DNA of 64,000 nucleotides from Glycine soja (GCF_004193775.1 NC_041021.1:19188632-19252631), one strand, 5' to 3'. Shown: positions 1 through 12,009, numbered from the stretch's first letter. The notes: generated from the letters alone by a model not told the origin. A program made the numbers and translations.

Positions 1-303
1 AAGCAAGATAACTCCGGAAAGGTAGAGATAACCTTCAATAGGAGAAATTCTTTTTCATCAAGGATAAAAGCCTCTAGGTCTGAATACGAGTCAGCCAGAA
101 GGTCTTTTTCGGTTAGAACCCGTTCAATTCCAGTAGGACTAACCAGATCTGAGTCACATAACCAGTTCCCTACTGTAAACCTCCAAGGATTAGACACTAC
201 TTCTAGCATACCTAGAACAACTTACAACCAAGAACAAGAGGACGACCAAAAGTCGATCCAATCCCCAAAATACTCTTCTATGGAACCTTATGATGTTATC
301 TGA
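1..303 (+). pseudogene. Movement-protein C-terminal tail (partial)
   Basis: Frame 1 is open from the first base to TGA at 301-303, about 100 codons. The tail is rich in Ser and Arg, with no clear domain, as expected for the disordered C-terminus of a caulimovirid cell-to-cell movement protein. The assignment rests mainly on position just before the capsid ORF. Its stop overlaps the start of the next ORF (ATG at 290) by 14 nt, a tight coupling common in pararetroviruses. The N-terminal 30K-type core lies upstream of the window, so the assignment is an inference. Confidence 0.5.
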
Positions 304-3300
304 CAACTTTAGCATTGATAAGGAAACCCTTAGGAAAGATTTCTATTCTCCGGAAAATGAACCTCAAAGGAGATGGTTTTTCCAACATTACAAGGGTACA
401 AACAGAAAACAAATCCAAGACAAGTTCTACGAATTTGTCGAAAGAGTCAAAATTAATGTCCTTTTCTTTGATTGGTTTCATGCTTATGCCATCAGAAAGG
501 ATATAGATTACCCTTGGAAACAAGACATCATAGGTGATCCAACAACAAATGTCATAACAAATTGGCAAGTGAAGGATGGTGAGTTAATCCAATCGGAATT
601 ACCTCCCACAACACAATATCAACTACCAAATATCAAAGACAGTAACAACAAACCTGTTATGGCAATTCCATTCAAAACAAAAGATGTCAACGAGGAAGTA
701 ACCTCTAGAGACATTAAAAGCCTAATGGAACAGGCAAATTATACTAACAAATACTTACAAGCTTTAGGAGAAACCATTAAAACTAAGATAGTTCCTAAAC
801 AAAAATCAATTGAGGAAGCTTCGCCAAGTGTCCCCATTGGAAAACCTTTATTCAAACCTGTCAAAGTCAGTGATAAGGCTAAACGAAAAATTAGGGAACT
901 TAGAAAAACTAAATCCATAATTGAAGGCGTAGGTGACAATCATAGCGAATTACTAAACAAGATTGGTAGTTTGCTTAAGGTCATTCCAGACACTCCCCAA
1001 GCCTCGGAAAATACTTCCAAAATGGTAACAAGAAGTACCTCCAAATTAATTAATGTTATTAATGAAGATAGTGACCAAAACTCAGATAACACAACTAAGA
1101 TAGGATCAGTGTCAGAAAAGAATATAAATCCAATAAACTCCAAACACTGGAAAACCCCCTCCAAATTATATTATCAACGTCCAACTGCCCTTGACCTTCT
1201 ATTAGAAGAAAGAGGTGAAAACAATTTTAAAAGTTTTAGTGCAAATAACATCTATGAATGGAACATAGATGCACAAACGAAGTATAACATCATGAATACA
1301 CTCCAACATATGACCATGGTAGCCACGGCTTACCAAACCTCCCATGAATGTTCGGAAGAAACCATTATAGATATCTTAGTGGCAGGATTTTCTGGACACC
1401 TAAAAGGATGGTGGGATAATTATCTCACTAATGAGGAGAAATCAAAAATTTACAGCGCAGTTAAGACGGATCTCAATGGAAAAGTCATTACTAATGACGA
1501 TGATAAAGAGATTCCTGACGCTGTTAATACATTAATTTTTACAATAGCCCAACATTTCATTGGAGACCCATCCTTGTGGAAAGATAGGTCTGCAGAATTA
1601 TTATCAAATCTTAAGTGTAGAACCTTAGCGGATTTTAGGTGGTATAGAGATACTTTCCTAACTAGGGTTTACACAAGAGAAGATAGTCAACAACCTTTTT
1701 GGAAAGAAAAATTTCTAGCCGGTCTTTCCAGATCATTAGGAGACAAGGTTAGAGATAAAATCCGTAGTCAATCTGCCAATGGAGACATTCCATATGAAAA
1801 CTTAAGCTATGGTCAATTAATTTCCTATGTCCAAAAAGTAGCCTTAAAAATATGCCAGGATGACAAAATTCAGAGGCAATTAGCCAAAGAAAAAGCTCAA
1901 ACAAAGAGGGATTTAGGTTCCTTCTGTGAACAATTTGGCTTACCAGCCTGTCCAAAACAAAAGAAGAAACAAACCTATAAGAAAGAAGCCCAGGATCATA
2001 AGCCAGCCAATAGAAGAAGATTTTCAAAACGAAGATACTCTCAAAAACCCTCAACCAGTAGAGAAATGGAAAATCCTAAACCAAAAATAAAATAAAAAAT
2101 AACGTGCTACAATTGTGGAAAACAAGGCCACATTAGCAAATATTGTAGACTAAAAAAGAAGTTAAGAAACCTTAACCTAGAACCCTCAATTGAAGAGCAA
2201 ATAAGCAATTTGCTCATTGAAACCTCGGAGGAGGAAACAGAAACAGAAACTTCATCCTCCGTTCTTTTCGATGAAAATCTAAATCTAATCCAACAAGATG
2301 ACCAACTATCATCAACAAATGATGATGGGCAAATCAATACTCTAACGAGAGAACAAGATCTCTTGTTTGAAGCAATCAATTCCATACCTGACCCCCAGGA
2401 AAAGAAGGTTTTCCTGGAAAAACTCAAGAAAACATTAAAGGTAAAACCTAGACAAAAGGATTTTATCACGAACAACAAATTTGATGTAAGTAACATACTC
2501 AAGAGATTAGAAAATTCTTCAACCAAACCAACGACAATCCAAGATCTCCAAACAGAGATAAACAATCTAAAAAGAAAGGTAAAAGAACTTCGTCAACAAC
2601 AAGAAATTCATCAGATCATTCTTTCTCAGCTTGAGGAAGATAGTGATTCTGAAAGTGCCAACAACAGTGAAGAAAATCAACCAGAAAATTTAGAAGATGA
2701 TATGTTTATGGGATTAATCAACAAGATTAAAATCCAAAAATTCTACATAAACATAAAAATAATTATTAATGATTTCGTTTTAGAAACAATGGCCCTATTT
2801 GACACAGGGGCTGATTCAAACTGCATTTTAGAAGGATTAATTCCTACAAAATTCTTTGAGAAAACCTCAGAAAAATTAAGTACGGCAAATGGCTCAAAAT
2901 TAAAAATTAATTTTAAGCTATCAAATGCAATCATTGAAAACCAAGGGCTTAGGATTAACACAAACTTTCTTCTGGTAAAAAACCTTAAGAATGAAGTAAT
3001 CTTAGGAACGCCCTTCATTAGAGCCCTGTTTCCCATCCAAATATCTAATGAAGGAATAACCACAAATTATTTAGGAAGAAAGATTATATTTAATTTTTCA
3101 ACTAAACCAATTTCCAGAAATATAAATCTTATAGAAAATAAGATTAATCAAATTAACTTCTTAAAAGAAGAAGTATCTTTTAATAATATTCAGATACAAC
3201 TAGGAAAACCCCAAGTAAAAGAAAAAATTCAATCTTTATTAAATCATATTGAATCAATCGTCTATTTTGAATTGCCACATGCATTTTGGGACAGAAAGAA

Positions 3301-3709
3301 ACATATTGTTGATCTCCCCTATGAGAAAGACTTTAGGGAAAAACAAATTCCCACAAAAGCCAGACCAATCCAAATGAATGAAGAACTTCTTCAATACTGT
3401 CAAAAGGAAATCAAGGATTTGCTTGATAAAGGCCTAATCCGGAAAAGTACGAGCCCATGGTCTTGTGCGGCTTTTTATGTCAACAAACAATCTGAAATTG
3501 AGCATGGAACACCCCGCTTAGTCATAAAATACAAACCACTAAATCAAGCATTACAATGGATTAGATATCCCATTCCAAACAAAAAAGATTTGCTTAACAG
3601 ATTAAATTCTGCAAAGGTATTTTCAAAATTTGATATGAAATCTGGATTTTGGCAAATCCAAATCCAAGAATCAGATAGGTACAAAACAGCGTTTACTGTA
3701 CCCTTTAAA
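290..3709 (+). pseudogene. Pararetroviral capsid-protease-RT polyprotein, 5' part
   Basis: One reading frame runs from ATG 290 into the RT, interrupted only by TAA at 2093-2095 in an A-rich stretch. The first ~600 residues form the capsid region, basic near its end. Right after the stop, in the same frame, lies a zinc knuckle C-x2-C-x4-H-x4-C (about 2105-2146), the usual RNA-binding end of the coat protein. An acidic, coiled-coil-like linker follows (about 2210-2700). The protease has its catalytic DTGA near 2802. The RT begins near 3290 and shows the early palm motif FDMKSGFWQI near 3630. The sense matches RT only to about 3709, where foreign sequence starts; the frame then runs to a chance stop at 3757. 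The stop at 2093 may be a point mutation. Confidence 0.75.
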
Positions 3710-3987
3710 TTACTGCATTCTTACTTCCTATCTGTCCATTACGGACCAATTTGTTAACATATATATATTTGTGAGGTATGACTACCTTCTGAGCTTGTGC
3801 TTGTTTTATTTAAATTCCTTGGATCATGAGCAACTAGGTGTGTCCTACTATGACTTGAAAAACAAAAGGTGATCAAATAACAAGCAGAAATTTAAAGGGT
3901 ACTAGGTTGCCTCCTACTAGCACTTCTTTAACGTCTTGAGCTGGACGCGTGATGACTTGTCGGTCACGAACCTAGTACTTTTGCTTA
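3710..3987. other. Foreign insert inside the viral RT
   Basis: This 278-bp stretch has no coding match to RT. It includes a TGCCTCC / CTTCTTTAACGTC segment resembling 54957-55030 in Ogre element B, so it probably derives from the 3' internal region of a Ty3/gypsy element. No LTR ends or target duplication are visible. It could be filler DNA captured during the rearrangement that also made the adjacent inverted repeat. Confidence 0.45.
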
Positions 3988-4418
3988 CCATTTTGTTTGA
4001 TAATATGGATGAAGGTTTGGAGATGTTTGAAATGTTGGTCAATGATTTGGGAAAAGATTAAAACATCATCTATGTAGACAATGACAAATTTTGAATAGGG
4101 ATTAAAAATGTCATTAATAATTTTTTGAAATTCTGAAGGGGCATTCTTCAGTCCGAATGGCATTACATTCCATTCATATTGTCCGAAAGGATTTCAAAAA
4201 ATTATGAATGACATTTTTAATCCCATTCAAAAAATTATGTAATGCCATTCGGATTGAAGAATGCCCCTTCAGAATTTCAAAAAATTATGAATGACATTTT
4301 TAATCCCTATTCAAAATTTGTCATTGTCTACATAGATGATGTTTTAATCTTTTCCCAAAACATTGACCAACATTTCAAACATCTCCAAACCTTCATCCAT
4401 ATTATCAAACAAAATGGT
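3988..4418. repeat. Inverted duplication of an RT segment
   Basis: Bases 3988-4190 carry the RT segment around the MPFG and YIDD motifs on the minus strand. Bases 4239-4418 carry nearly the same segment on the plus strand, starting at VMPFG. Between them, 4191-4238 repeats a short piece in direct orientation. The minus arm reaches further toward the RT N-terminus than the plus arm, so a few codons survive only in the inverted copy. The long arms could form a hairpin in DNA or RNA. Confidence 0.85.
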
Positions 4419-5120
4419 TTGGCAGTCTCCAAATCAAAAATTAATCTTTTCCAAACTCGAATTCGATTCCTTGGTCACAATATTTATCAAGGTACAATCA
4501 TTCCAATTGAAAGGTCAATAGAGTTTGCTAGCAAATTCCCCAACCAAATCTTAGACAAAACCCAGTTACAAAGATTTCTAGGCTGTCTAAATTACGTAGG
4601 AGAATTTGTCCCCTACTTAAACAATATTGTCAAACCATTGCATGATAGGCTAAAGAAAAATCCGCCTCCTTGGTCTGACCTACATACCCAAACAGTTAAA
4701 GAAATCAAAGTCAAAGTCCAATCCATAAAATGTCTGTATCTTCCCATTCCACAGGCATTCAAAATTGTCAAAATTGATGCATCAGACATCGGTTACGGTG
4801 GCATCCTCAAACAACAAGTACATGGTCAAGAACATGTCATTGCATATACTTCAAAACACTGGAATCCTGCACAATTAAAGTATTCAACTGTCAAAAAAGA
4901 AGTTTTAGCAATTGTTTTGTGCATTTCCAAATTTCAATCTGATTTATTAAATCAAAAATTTTTAGTAAGGGTTGACTGCAAATCAGCCAAAGACATTTTA
5001 CAGAAGGATGTAAAAAACCTTGCCTCAAAACAGATTTTTGCCAATAACCAAAAAGGCAACTACAACATCTTCTGGGTCACCTACCCATACTGGGTCATCA
5101 ACCCAGAAAGGAAAGCTTGA
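4239..5120 (+). pseudogene. Pararetroviral RT (C-terminal part) and RNase H
   Basis: The frame resumes RT at MPFGLKNAPSEF and contains the catalytic YIDD (FVIVYIDDVLIF), followed by the thumb and an RNase H. RNase H residues visible are Asp in KIDASDIGYGG, Glu in KKEVLAIV and Asp in RVDCKSA. After the KQIFAN stretch (about 5040) the reading becomes nonsense and ends at 5120, while the adjacent frame continues with the C-terminal tail. A small deletion or frameshift at about 5040-5050 is the simplest reading. The reading starts inside the domain, so no start codon is implied. Confidence 0.8.
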
Positions 5121-5583
5121 AGGGTCATTGACCCAGACAACTACCGTCAAACCTGAGTCATCAACTCAGGAATCCCCAAAACCAACAACAACCAAACAGA
5201 CCGTGGCTGACTATGCCTGGTCAATACAAACTCTCTTGGCCTTAGAGGATATAGGCCTCACCAAAATACCAAAATTAGCCAAAAAGACCTGGGCAGAAAT
5301 GGCCTCAGAATCAGACGAAGATTCTGAAACAGATCTACAAAAACAAATCCAAAAGGCCGAACAGACCAAAACTGTCTGTAACCAAAAACCAAGCCAATCG
5401 TTGACTCAACAAGAATCAACACCACAACCCAACAACAGTTATATTTCAAAAAACAAATTTATCAATGTTTTACAAATGGAACCGGAATACTGGGACAAGA
5501 ATCCTTTCAAAGCAACCGCCAAAGTATTCCCTCCGGGATTCCATTACAGGCCAAAAGCCACAAACAAAACCCGCAAATTCTAA
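5047..5583 (+). pseudogene. Pararetroviral polyprotein C-terminal tail
   Basis: About 178 codons in the frame next to RNase H. It is low in complexity and rich in Thr, Ser, Gln and Lys, with acidic patches, and ends in a more conserved-looking block (EYWDKNPFKATAKVFPPGFHY) just before the stop at 5581-5583. No enzymatic motif is seen. It is placed as the tail of the viral polyprotein because it follows RNase H directly and keeps an open frame. A separate downstream ORF is the alternative. Function unknown. Confidence 0.5.
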
Positions 5584-5705
5584 GAATTCATTCTAATAGA
5601 TACAAACTCAGTATCTATTAAACACTTCAAAGACCCCAAAGATCCAAATCTAAATACCCATTCCAAAATCCAAATCCTAAAGGTTATGCAGCCACGACAT
5701 TATGG

Positions 5706-5750
<45 letters not shown>

Positions 5751-5761
5751 TTAGGTAGCAA
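5584..5761. repeat. Viral 3' remnant and TA microsatellite
   Basis: Noncoding sequence after the viral stop, with a (TA)n run at about 5704-5753. The boundary between viral remnant and the following Ogre 3' region lies near 5755-5765 but cannot be fixed by eye. Confidence 0.6.
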
Positions 5762-7039
5762 AATACCTCAAAAAAAAAAACAAAAACAAACAAGAACAAA
5801 AATATATCTTTCGGCTGAAAAGCCAGCACGCTTTTGAAAAGAAATAACTTCCAACTTTTCTTTGAAAAAAGATTCACCGATCAAAACAAAGGGTTTTTTT
5901 TTTAAAAAAAAATGTGTATACACCTGAAGGGTGAATGCTGTGAAAATTTTCCCGAACACCCAAAATGGACTCGGATGAATACATGAATTGATAAAAGAAT
6001 ATGTTTTGGAAACACAGGGTTGACTTAATAGGGAAAATGAATCCTGAGCCCTAGTGTCACATGACCATAAAAACTTGATGCTTGAGTGTCCACATGGGTG
6101 CATGCATGACTATTTTTGCATAAAATTTCCAAATCATCATTGTTGCATGTGTGTCATGGAAATAATGTGGGACATCCCCTTTATCCCTGAACCCCTGGCC
6201 AAACCCACACCCTGACATATATCATGTGCAGCCGTTCTACAAGCCTTGAGCCTAAATCCCAACTTACCATAAACCTTGACTCAGGGTGAGAATGTCCATC
6301 CTTGCCCTTGGAAGAAAACAAAAAAAAGAAAGTTCCCGATCAAAGATCGGAAGAAAGCAAAGGAAGAAAATTCCCAATCAAGATTGGAAGAAAGCAAAAA
6401 GAAAAAAGAAAAATTCCCGATCAAAGATCGGAAGAAAACAAAATATACAAAAAGGTCTTTGGACCAGACAATATCTGAACAATACAGAAATGTCAAAAGT
6501 AAACAAGAAAAGAAAGAAAACTATGACTTGAAGTGGTCCTCTCCCTTTGATTGCCAACCAAAATCCTGTGCACTAGCGACTTTCTCACCCCGCACTAAAC
6601 AAAAATAGAAAAGGAAAAGGCCCAAACACTCAGAGCCAAATTCCTCACCAAAACACCATTCTCGAAAATGTCCTATTGATCCATGATCACGCACGTAATC
6701 TTTGATTTGATAGGAAATGATTTGCAAAATTAAGTCATGACATATCTATGGTTCGGAACTAGGATAAAACACTTACCTGTGTGAGATTGATACACTTCGA
6801 GTGATTTTCTTCTATTTTGTTGGACCCAATGTTTCCTCTAAATAGTCGTTTAGAAACGAAACGCTAACATCCAAAATCTCATTTATGGTTATGAGAAAAT
6901 TTCATCAGCATACTCTCCTTCCCCAATAGATACATTGTTTTTCATCAAAAAATCATATGTTGCTCTGATTAGTTAAAGATTTTGTTTCTTTACTAAAGCA
7001 TGTTCGCATTTTAGTGAAAAAACACCGAGATTCTTTTAG

Positions 7040-8720
7040 TCTCACAAAGTCAAGAACTACGTAGGTCTGAGTTCCTCATCACAAATTGAGGATACGTAGG
7101 AGCAAAAGCCCTGCTTTTGTCGACCACCCTACCTTTTGTTACCGTGACCCAAGAGTCTGGTAGCATGCGGAGGCACCTTACAGTTATTTGCACCTCGTCA
7201 TTCGGAGACCCCCAGTCCGATTGACAAGCAGAGATCAATGTGGTCATCTACACCCTTTTCGTAGATGTCAGCATCTTTCGGTAGAGACTATTTTAGTCTT
7301 ACACCGCTTTCTCAAGAACTACGTAGGTTTGAGTTCCTCATCACAAATTGAGGATATGTAGGAGCAAAAGCCTCACTTTTGTCGACCACCCCACCTTTTG
7401 CTATCATGACCTGTGAAGTTAGGTGGCAGGCGGAGATACCCAAGTGGTTATCATTATAAACACTCTTTTGCTATCCGTTAGACTCAAAGTCTGGTAGCAT
7501 GCAGAGACTAACGTCGTCATCTGCACCCTTTGTCAATCAGGGGCAAGCGAGCCCGTTGACACGCACAGACTAACGTCGTCCTCTACACCTTTGTCATCCA
7601 GAGACGGCGAGTCCGATGACATGCGGAGATACCCAAGTGGTTATCCGTACGAACGATTTCTGTTAATCCTGACCCGAGAAGTCAGGTGGTAGGCGGAGAT
7701 ACCCAAGTGGTTATCCGTATAAAATGATTTCTGTTAATCCTGACCTGAGAAGTCAGGTGGCAGGCGGAGATACCAAAGTGGTTATCCGTATAAACACTCT
7801 TTTACTATCTGTCCAACTCAGAGTCCAGTAGCATGCAAAGACTAACGTCGTCATCTACACCCTTTGTAGACCAGGAGCAAGTGAGCCCCTTGACATGCAA
7901 AGACTAACGTCGTCTTCTACACCTTTGTCATCCAGAGACAGCGAGTCCGATGACATGCGGAGATACCCCAGTGGTTATCCGTACAAAATGATTTCTGTTA
8001 ATCCTGACCCGAGAAGTCAGGTGGCAGGCCGAGATACCCAAGTGGTTATCCATAAAAAACGATTTCTGTTAATCCTGACCCGAGAAGTCAGGTGGCAGGC
8101 GGAGATACCCAAGTGGTTATCCTTATAAACACTTTTTTGCTATCCTTTAGACTCAGAGTCCGGTAGCATGCAGAGACTAATGTTGTCATCTGCACCCTTT
8201 GTCAACCAGGGGCAAGCAAGCCCGTTGACACGCAGAGAATAACGTCGTCTTCTGCACCTTTGTCATCCAGAGACGGCGAGTTCGATGACATGCGGAGATA
8301 CCCAAGTGGTTATCCGTACAAACGATTTCTGTTAATCCTGACCCAAGAAGTCAGGTAGCAGGCGGAGATACCCAAGTGGTTATCCATACAAAACGATTTT
8401 TGTTAATCCTGACCCGAGAAGTCAGGTGGCAGGTGGAGATACCTTATGGTCATCCGCACCTTTTGTCAACCAGAGGAAAGCGAGCCCGTTGACATGCAGA
8501 GACTAACATCGTCTTCTACACCTTTGTCATTCAGAGACGGCGAGTCTGATGACATGCGGAGATACCCAAGTGGTTATCCGTACAAAATGATTTCAGTTAA
8601 TCCTGACCGGAGAAGTCAGGTGGCAGGCGGAAATACCCCAAGTGGTTATCCGTACACACACAGTTCTACTACCCCGACCTGTGAGAAGTCAATTAGCATG
8701 CGGAGACGTTCTATATGGTA
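7040..8720 (+). repeat. Tandem repeat array in the Ogre C 3' region
   Basis: About a dozen copies of a 68-75 bp module with the core GCGGAGATACCCAAGTGG (for example near 7625, 7693, 7959, 8100, 8293, 8361, 8558), mixed with a second module starting GACTAACGTCGTC. A 70-bp segment with CTACGTAGG is itself doubled (about 7050 and 7313). Array position just before the polypurine tract matches the repeats in Ogre A and B, though the unit sequence differs. Hypervariable 3' untranslated repeats are known from plant Tat/Ogre elements. Confidence 0.85.
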
Positions 8721-8974
8721 ATCCGCACACATTTCGAAGACGACAATGTCTTCACCTCAAAAGCTTCAATATCCTTTTCCCATGTGCTTCATAGGACTCG
8801 ACGTCTTTTGTTTGTACGTTTTTTTTTTTTTAAAAAAAAGAAGGAATTTCAATATCTTCATGCCTTCACGGGTTTTACTGCTTGGATTTGCGCTAGTGGC
8901 CGGTCGGGTAAAGATTCAGGTCGAACGAAATTAGTGTCTTATCTTTACTTCCCTTTTATCTCCAATAAAAGATA

Positions 8975-8990
8975 AGTAAATATGGGCAAC
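8975..8990 (+). other. Degraded polypurine tract of Ogre C
   Basis: The sequence AGTAAATATGGGCAAC lies directly before the LTR start TGTCGTAC. Elements A and B have AAAGAGGGGCAAC at the same place on the minus strand, so this is the plus-strand primer site with several changes. Confidence 0.7.
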
Positions 8991-9890
8991 TGTCGTACAC
9001 TAATTTCGTCCGGGGACCATTGTTTGTCGGCATGTGACCTTCGTTTGACCACCTCAAAATGTTTAACACCCATCGTTGTGGAATCCGTAAAGTTTTGATA
9101 TGTTTCAAGAAGAAACCAGTCAAAAACACAAAAATGAGAGTGTATTTAGCAAAGTGGGGTGTGTGTAAATAAACTGTTACACTCTAATTTCATCTGAGGA
9201 CCATTGTCGATCGCTTCGGAAGCCTTAACACTCATCGCGATGGAATCCGTAATGTTTCGTGAGATTTTGGAAAGAAAACGGCCAAAAACACAAAAATGGG
9301 GGGTGAACTTATCAAGATAGGGGTGTAAATAGCAATTCGAATCTAGGCCCTTCCGGAACATTTTAGAAGTTGGGTTGCTTAAGGAGGAAGCAACTGGGCA
9401 GCAAGCTCCTCCATGTTGTTGAAAAATGGTTTAAGGGGCTTCCGTAAAATTTTTGAAAACCTTGGGTAAGCATATTTCACTTAACATTGGTGAAAGGGAA
9501 GAGAAATAAAGATCAAAATCAAATCCGAAACACTTCCGTAAGGCTTTCGTGACTTTTCCGTAAAGTATGAAAAGGGGGTGAACTTAGTAATTGGGGTGCG
9601 CTTAGAAATCTTCCTCAATAAGCCTGTGGGCGGCAAGCACCTCCCTTTTTCCCTATAAATAGGAGAGGGGGGGGGGCTGTTTGAAAATGTTCATGACCCC
9701 TTGGCTATGCATTTCGGTTGTTTTGGGTGAAAAAATGTGTTTCGTGAAGAAAAATCCAGTCGAAGTGCTTCCGTAACGTTTCCGTAAGCGATTTTGTGGA
9801 AATTCTTCATTGTTCTTCACTGTTCTTCGTTCGTTCTTCGTCGTTCTTCAGTCTTTAACCGGTAAGTTCCCGAAATCGAATCTTTCAATT
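8991..9890 (+). mobile_element. Truncated Ogre-type 3' LTR
   Basis: Starts TGTCGTACACTAATTTCGTCC, the reverse-complement partner of the ends of LTRs A and B. A TATA box (CTATAAATAGG, about 9653-9663) and a leader rich in CTTCGTTCTTCG follow. A consensus splice donor, CGGTAAGT, has its GT at 9862-9863. Just after it, near 9890, similarity to the other LTRs ends, so the U5 end is missing. The GCTCGCCCAGGCGAGC motif that lies upstream of the TATA in its relatives is deleted here. Confidence 0.8.
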
Positions 9891-10040
9891 CATTTATTCT
9901 GTTACTTTAGTTATTTTTTGTTAGTTAGACAAACCCTTGATGTCTTGATTAAATTTATACATAACTGTTAAACTGTTTAATTTTAGCCAAAGGAATTGAG
10001 TAACTCAAGTCCTTGTGGAGACGGTCTTTTTTTATAAATA
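9891..10040. other. Unassigned AT-rich flank
   Basis: AT-rich sequence with no ORF. A piece near 9995-10025 (CAAGTCCTTGTGGAGACG) resembles the leader or LTR ends of Athila-like elements, but too little is left to assign it. Confidence 0.3.
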
Positions 10041-11097
10041 TGTAACCTGCGATGACATTGGTACACTTGTCAATAGTCTAGCAAATACCATTATTAACAT
10101 TATCAATCATATCATCTAAATATCATCAATCTTACAATTAATCGTATTCCACATATAAACATATAAATTCATGTCTGAGTTTCGCATTCCCCTGGTCTTC
10201 AGACAACACAAATCTCATACGATAACAATCCAAATACCACGAGACTAATATTTAAGGGAAAATTCTAAATTGAAGAGAACTATGGTATACAAAACAAACT
10301 CTTATGCCCATTTAAATTTTAATAAATAAGTAAATAGAAGAACAAATAAAAAATTTTAGGCAGAGTCTCCTCTATAATTAAGACTTTTCCCAAAGAAATT
10401 GTGAAGGGAGGGTCAAGAGCTCTCAAAGAAACTGTGATACCGAATCCTTAAGTTGGTTTTAAAGGATTTCACTCTGATTAAAGTGTTCCTTTCTATGCGG
10501 TGGTCCAATGGCAAGCAACAATGGCTCGTGGCGGTCACCGGTGGTTGTGGGTGGCAGAGGAGCAGGTTTGAGGTGTTGGGTGAGAAATTGGGGGAGAAGA
10601 GGGGAGAAAAATATGTATTTTTATGTTGCTGGATGTATTTGTAGCTTGTAAGACTCGTTTAGGAAAAAATTTGCTCGCTTGGGTGAACTAGCCCAACTCA
10701 GACTCACCTGGGTGAGTTTTGGGCGAATCCCTGCTTTAACATATTTCACTACTTCTGTGCAAAGGTCATATCTCATGCTTTAGATGTTATTTCTTAAATC
10801 CCAATGGTCAAAACGTGTAGACATAGGTTTCGATCCTACATTCCAAATGTGAAGGTGATCCAATGACTAACGAATCCAAGATGGTGGTTTTACCGAAACA
10901 GGTTTTGGGTCAATCTTAGAATCACACAGTTCCAACATAAATCAATCAAACTGCACATAACCTAACATCCACATGAAGCAGTTTCACAAGGATAATTTAC
11001 ATAACACTTCAAATAATCCAAATTAATCATATAATTAAATAATACAATAAATACATCAAACATCTATTTTCAATTATCAAAATTTGAAGGCGTTACA
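10041..11097 (-). mobile_element. Chromovirus 3' LTR (about 1.06 kb)
   Basis: Bounded by TGTAACCTGC (plus-strand left end) and GGCGTTACA (right end), giving TGTAAC / GTTACA terminal inverted repeats. It directly adjoins the 3' end of the integrase/chromodomain remnant on the minus strand, as a 3' LTR should. No intact ORF. The part at 10800-10880 carries decayed versions of the MYB-like AACGG sites seen in the Tekay LTR at 59.2 kb. Confidence 0.65.
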
Positions 11098-12009
11098 AGT
11101 CTCCCACGCTTTTAGAAATTTTGTCTGTGAAATTTACCTGACTAAAACAAGGCTGGATAGGCTTCTCGCATCTGACTCTCTAGTTCCCACGTTGCGTCCT
11201 CTCTTGATGCAACTCCCTAGACCACCTTGACCAATGGAATCTCTTTCCCTCTTAAGCGCTTTGTTCGCCTATTCTCGATCCTCAAAGCCAATGTTGCATA
11301 AGTCAAGTTCTCCTTTGCTTGAACATCATTTAATTCAACCACATGAGAAGGATCATGGATATATTTACGGAGTTGAGAAACATGAAAGACATTGTGGAGG
11401 TTAGAAAGAGACAGGTGTAATGCAATTTGGTATGCCATAGGGCCAACTCTTTTGAGAATTTGGAAGGGACTGATAAAACGAGGTGTGAGGTTTTTGGATT
11501 TCAAGGCTCGACCAACCCTAATCCATAGACTGGCTCTCAAGAATACATGATCACCAACATCGAATTCTAGGTCTTTCCTCCTCTTGTCCTAATAACTTTT
11601 CTGCCTACTCTGAGGAGTCCTTATTCTCTCTTAGATTAACTTGGCCTTCCTAGTGGTTTGTTGTACCACTTCAGGTCCTAAGATGAGGTTCCCTCTAGGT
11701 TCTAGCCAGCACAGGGGTGTCTTACACCTTCTACCATATAGAGCTTTGTAGAGAGCCATGCCAATGGTAGAATGAAAACTATTGTTATAGGTGAACTCTA
11801 TCAACGATAGAAAACTTTCTCAACTCCCCTTTTGTTCTAATACACACACTCTCAAAAGGTCCTCCAGTAACTGAATGGCCCATTCATTGGTCATCAGTTT
11901 GAGGGTGGTACGCTTAACTTAGCCTAAGCTTGGTTCTCAAGGCTTTGTTTAGACTCTCCCAAAACCTAGAAGTGAATCTAGGATCTCTATCAAACATTGT
12001 GATAGACGA
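11098..12009 (-). pseudogene. Chromovirus integrase C-terminus with chromodomain
   Basis: On the minus strand the 3' end of a Ty3/gypsy pol survives: integrase C-terminal region with the GPxxY-like block (FQILKRVGPMAYQIALHLSL), the conserved LHNVFHVSQLRKY stretch, then a chromodomain-like end (ATWELESQMRE). This combination marks Tekay/Del-type chromoviruses, whose chromodomain directs integration to heterochromatin. A Trp codon has become TAG near 11217, and further stops occur upstream of 11540. It starts abruptly at 12009, where Ogre element A is inserted, and ends shortly before the LTR at 11097. Confidence 0.8.

Larger units (their letters stand above)
1..5600 (+). mobile_element. Endogenous pararetrovirus (caulimovirid), rearranged copy
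   Basis: A dead, integrated copy of a plant pararetrovirus. The order seen is movement-protein tail, capsid region with a CCHC zinc knuckle, aspartic protease, reverse transcriptase with YIDD, RNase H and a C-terminal tail. No LTRs or integrase flank it, which separates it from LTR retrotransposons and fits the family Caulimoviridae, whose members integrate only by accident. The order resembles endogenous florendovirus- or petuvirus-like copies, but the genus is inferred. It is broken by an in-frame stop before the zinc knuckle, by a 278-bp foreign insert plus an inverted duplication inside the RT, and by a frame change after RNase H. The 5' end lies outside the window. It cannot express a complete set of proteins. 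Confidence 0.8.
5762..9890 (+). mobile_element. Ogre/Tat-type element C: 3' internal region and truncated 3' LTR
   Basis: The right-hand end of a Ty3/gypsy element on the plus strand. Bases 6280-6800 match, in reverse complement, the region 50600-51020 of Ogre element B, including the recurring GATCAAAGATCGG purine-rich block and the segment around 6660-6790. No pol remains; the 5' portion is missing where the pararetrovirus lies. A tandem-repeat array, a degraded polypurine tract and a truncated LTR follow. ORFs in it, such as 6276-6608, read through purine-rich repeats and are not taken as genes. Confidence 0.7.

Noticed and set aside
5704..5753. TA run as a viral promoter TATA
   Set aside because: A long (TA)n microsatellite has no specific support as a promoter.
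6276..6608. 110-codon Lys-rich ORF
   Set aside because: Purine-rich repeats of the Ogre 3' region; the same block occurs in reverse near 51000 without an ORF.
7040..8720. CRISPR-like regular repeats
   Set aside because: Repeats vary in length, are imperfect and adjoin an LTR; the genome is a plant.
8446..8975. Two ORFs at the end of the 7-8.7 kb array
   Set aside because: Translate tandem repeat units and then the poly-T; no conservation with the other Ogre copies.
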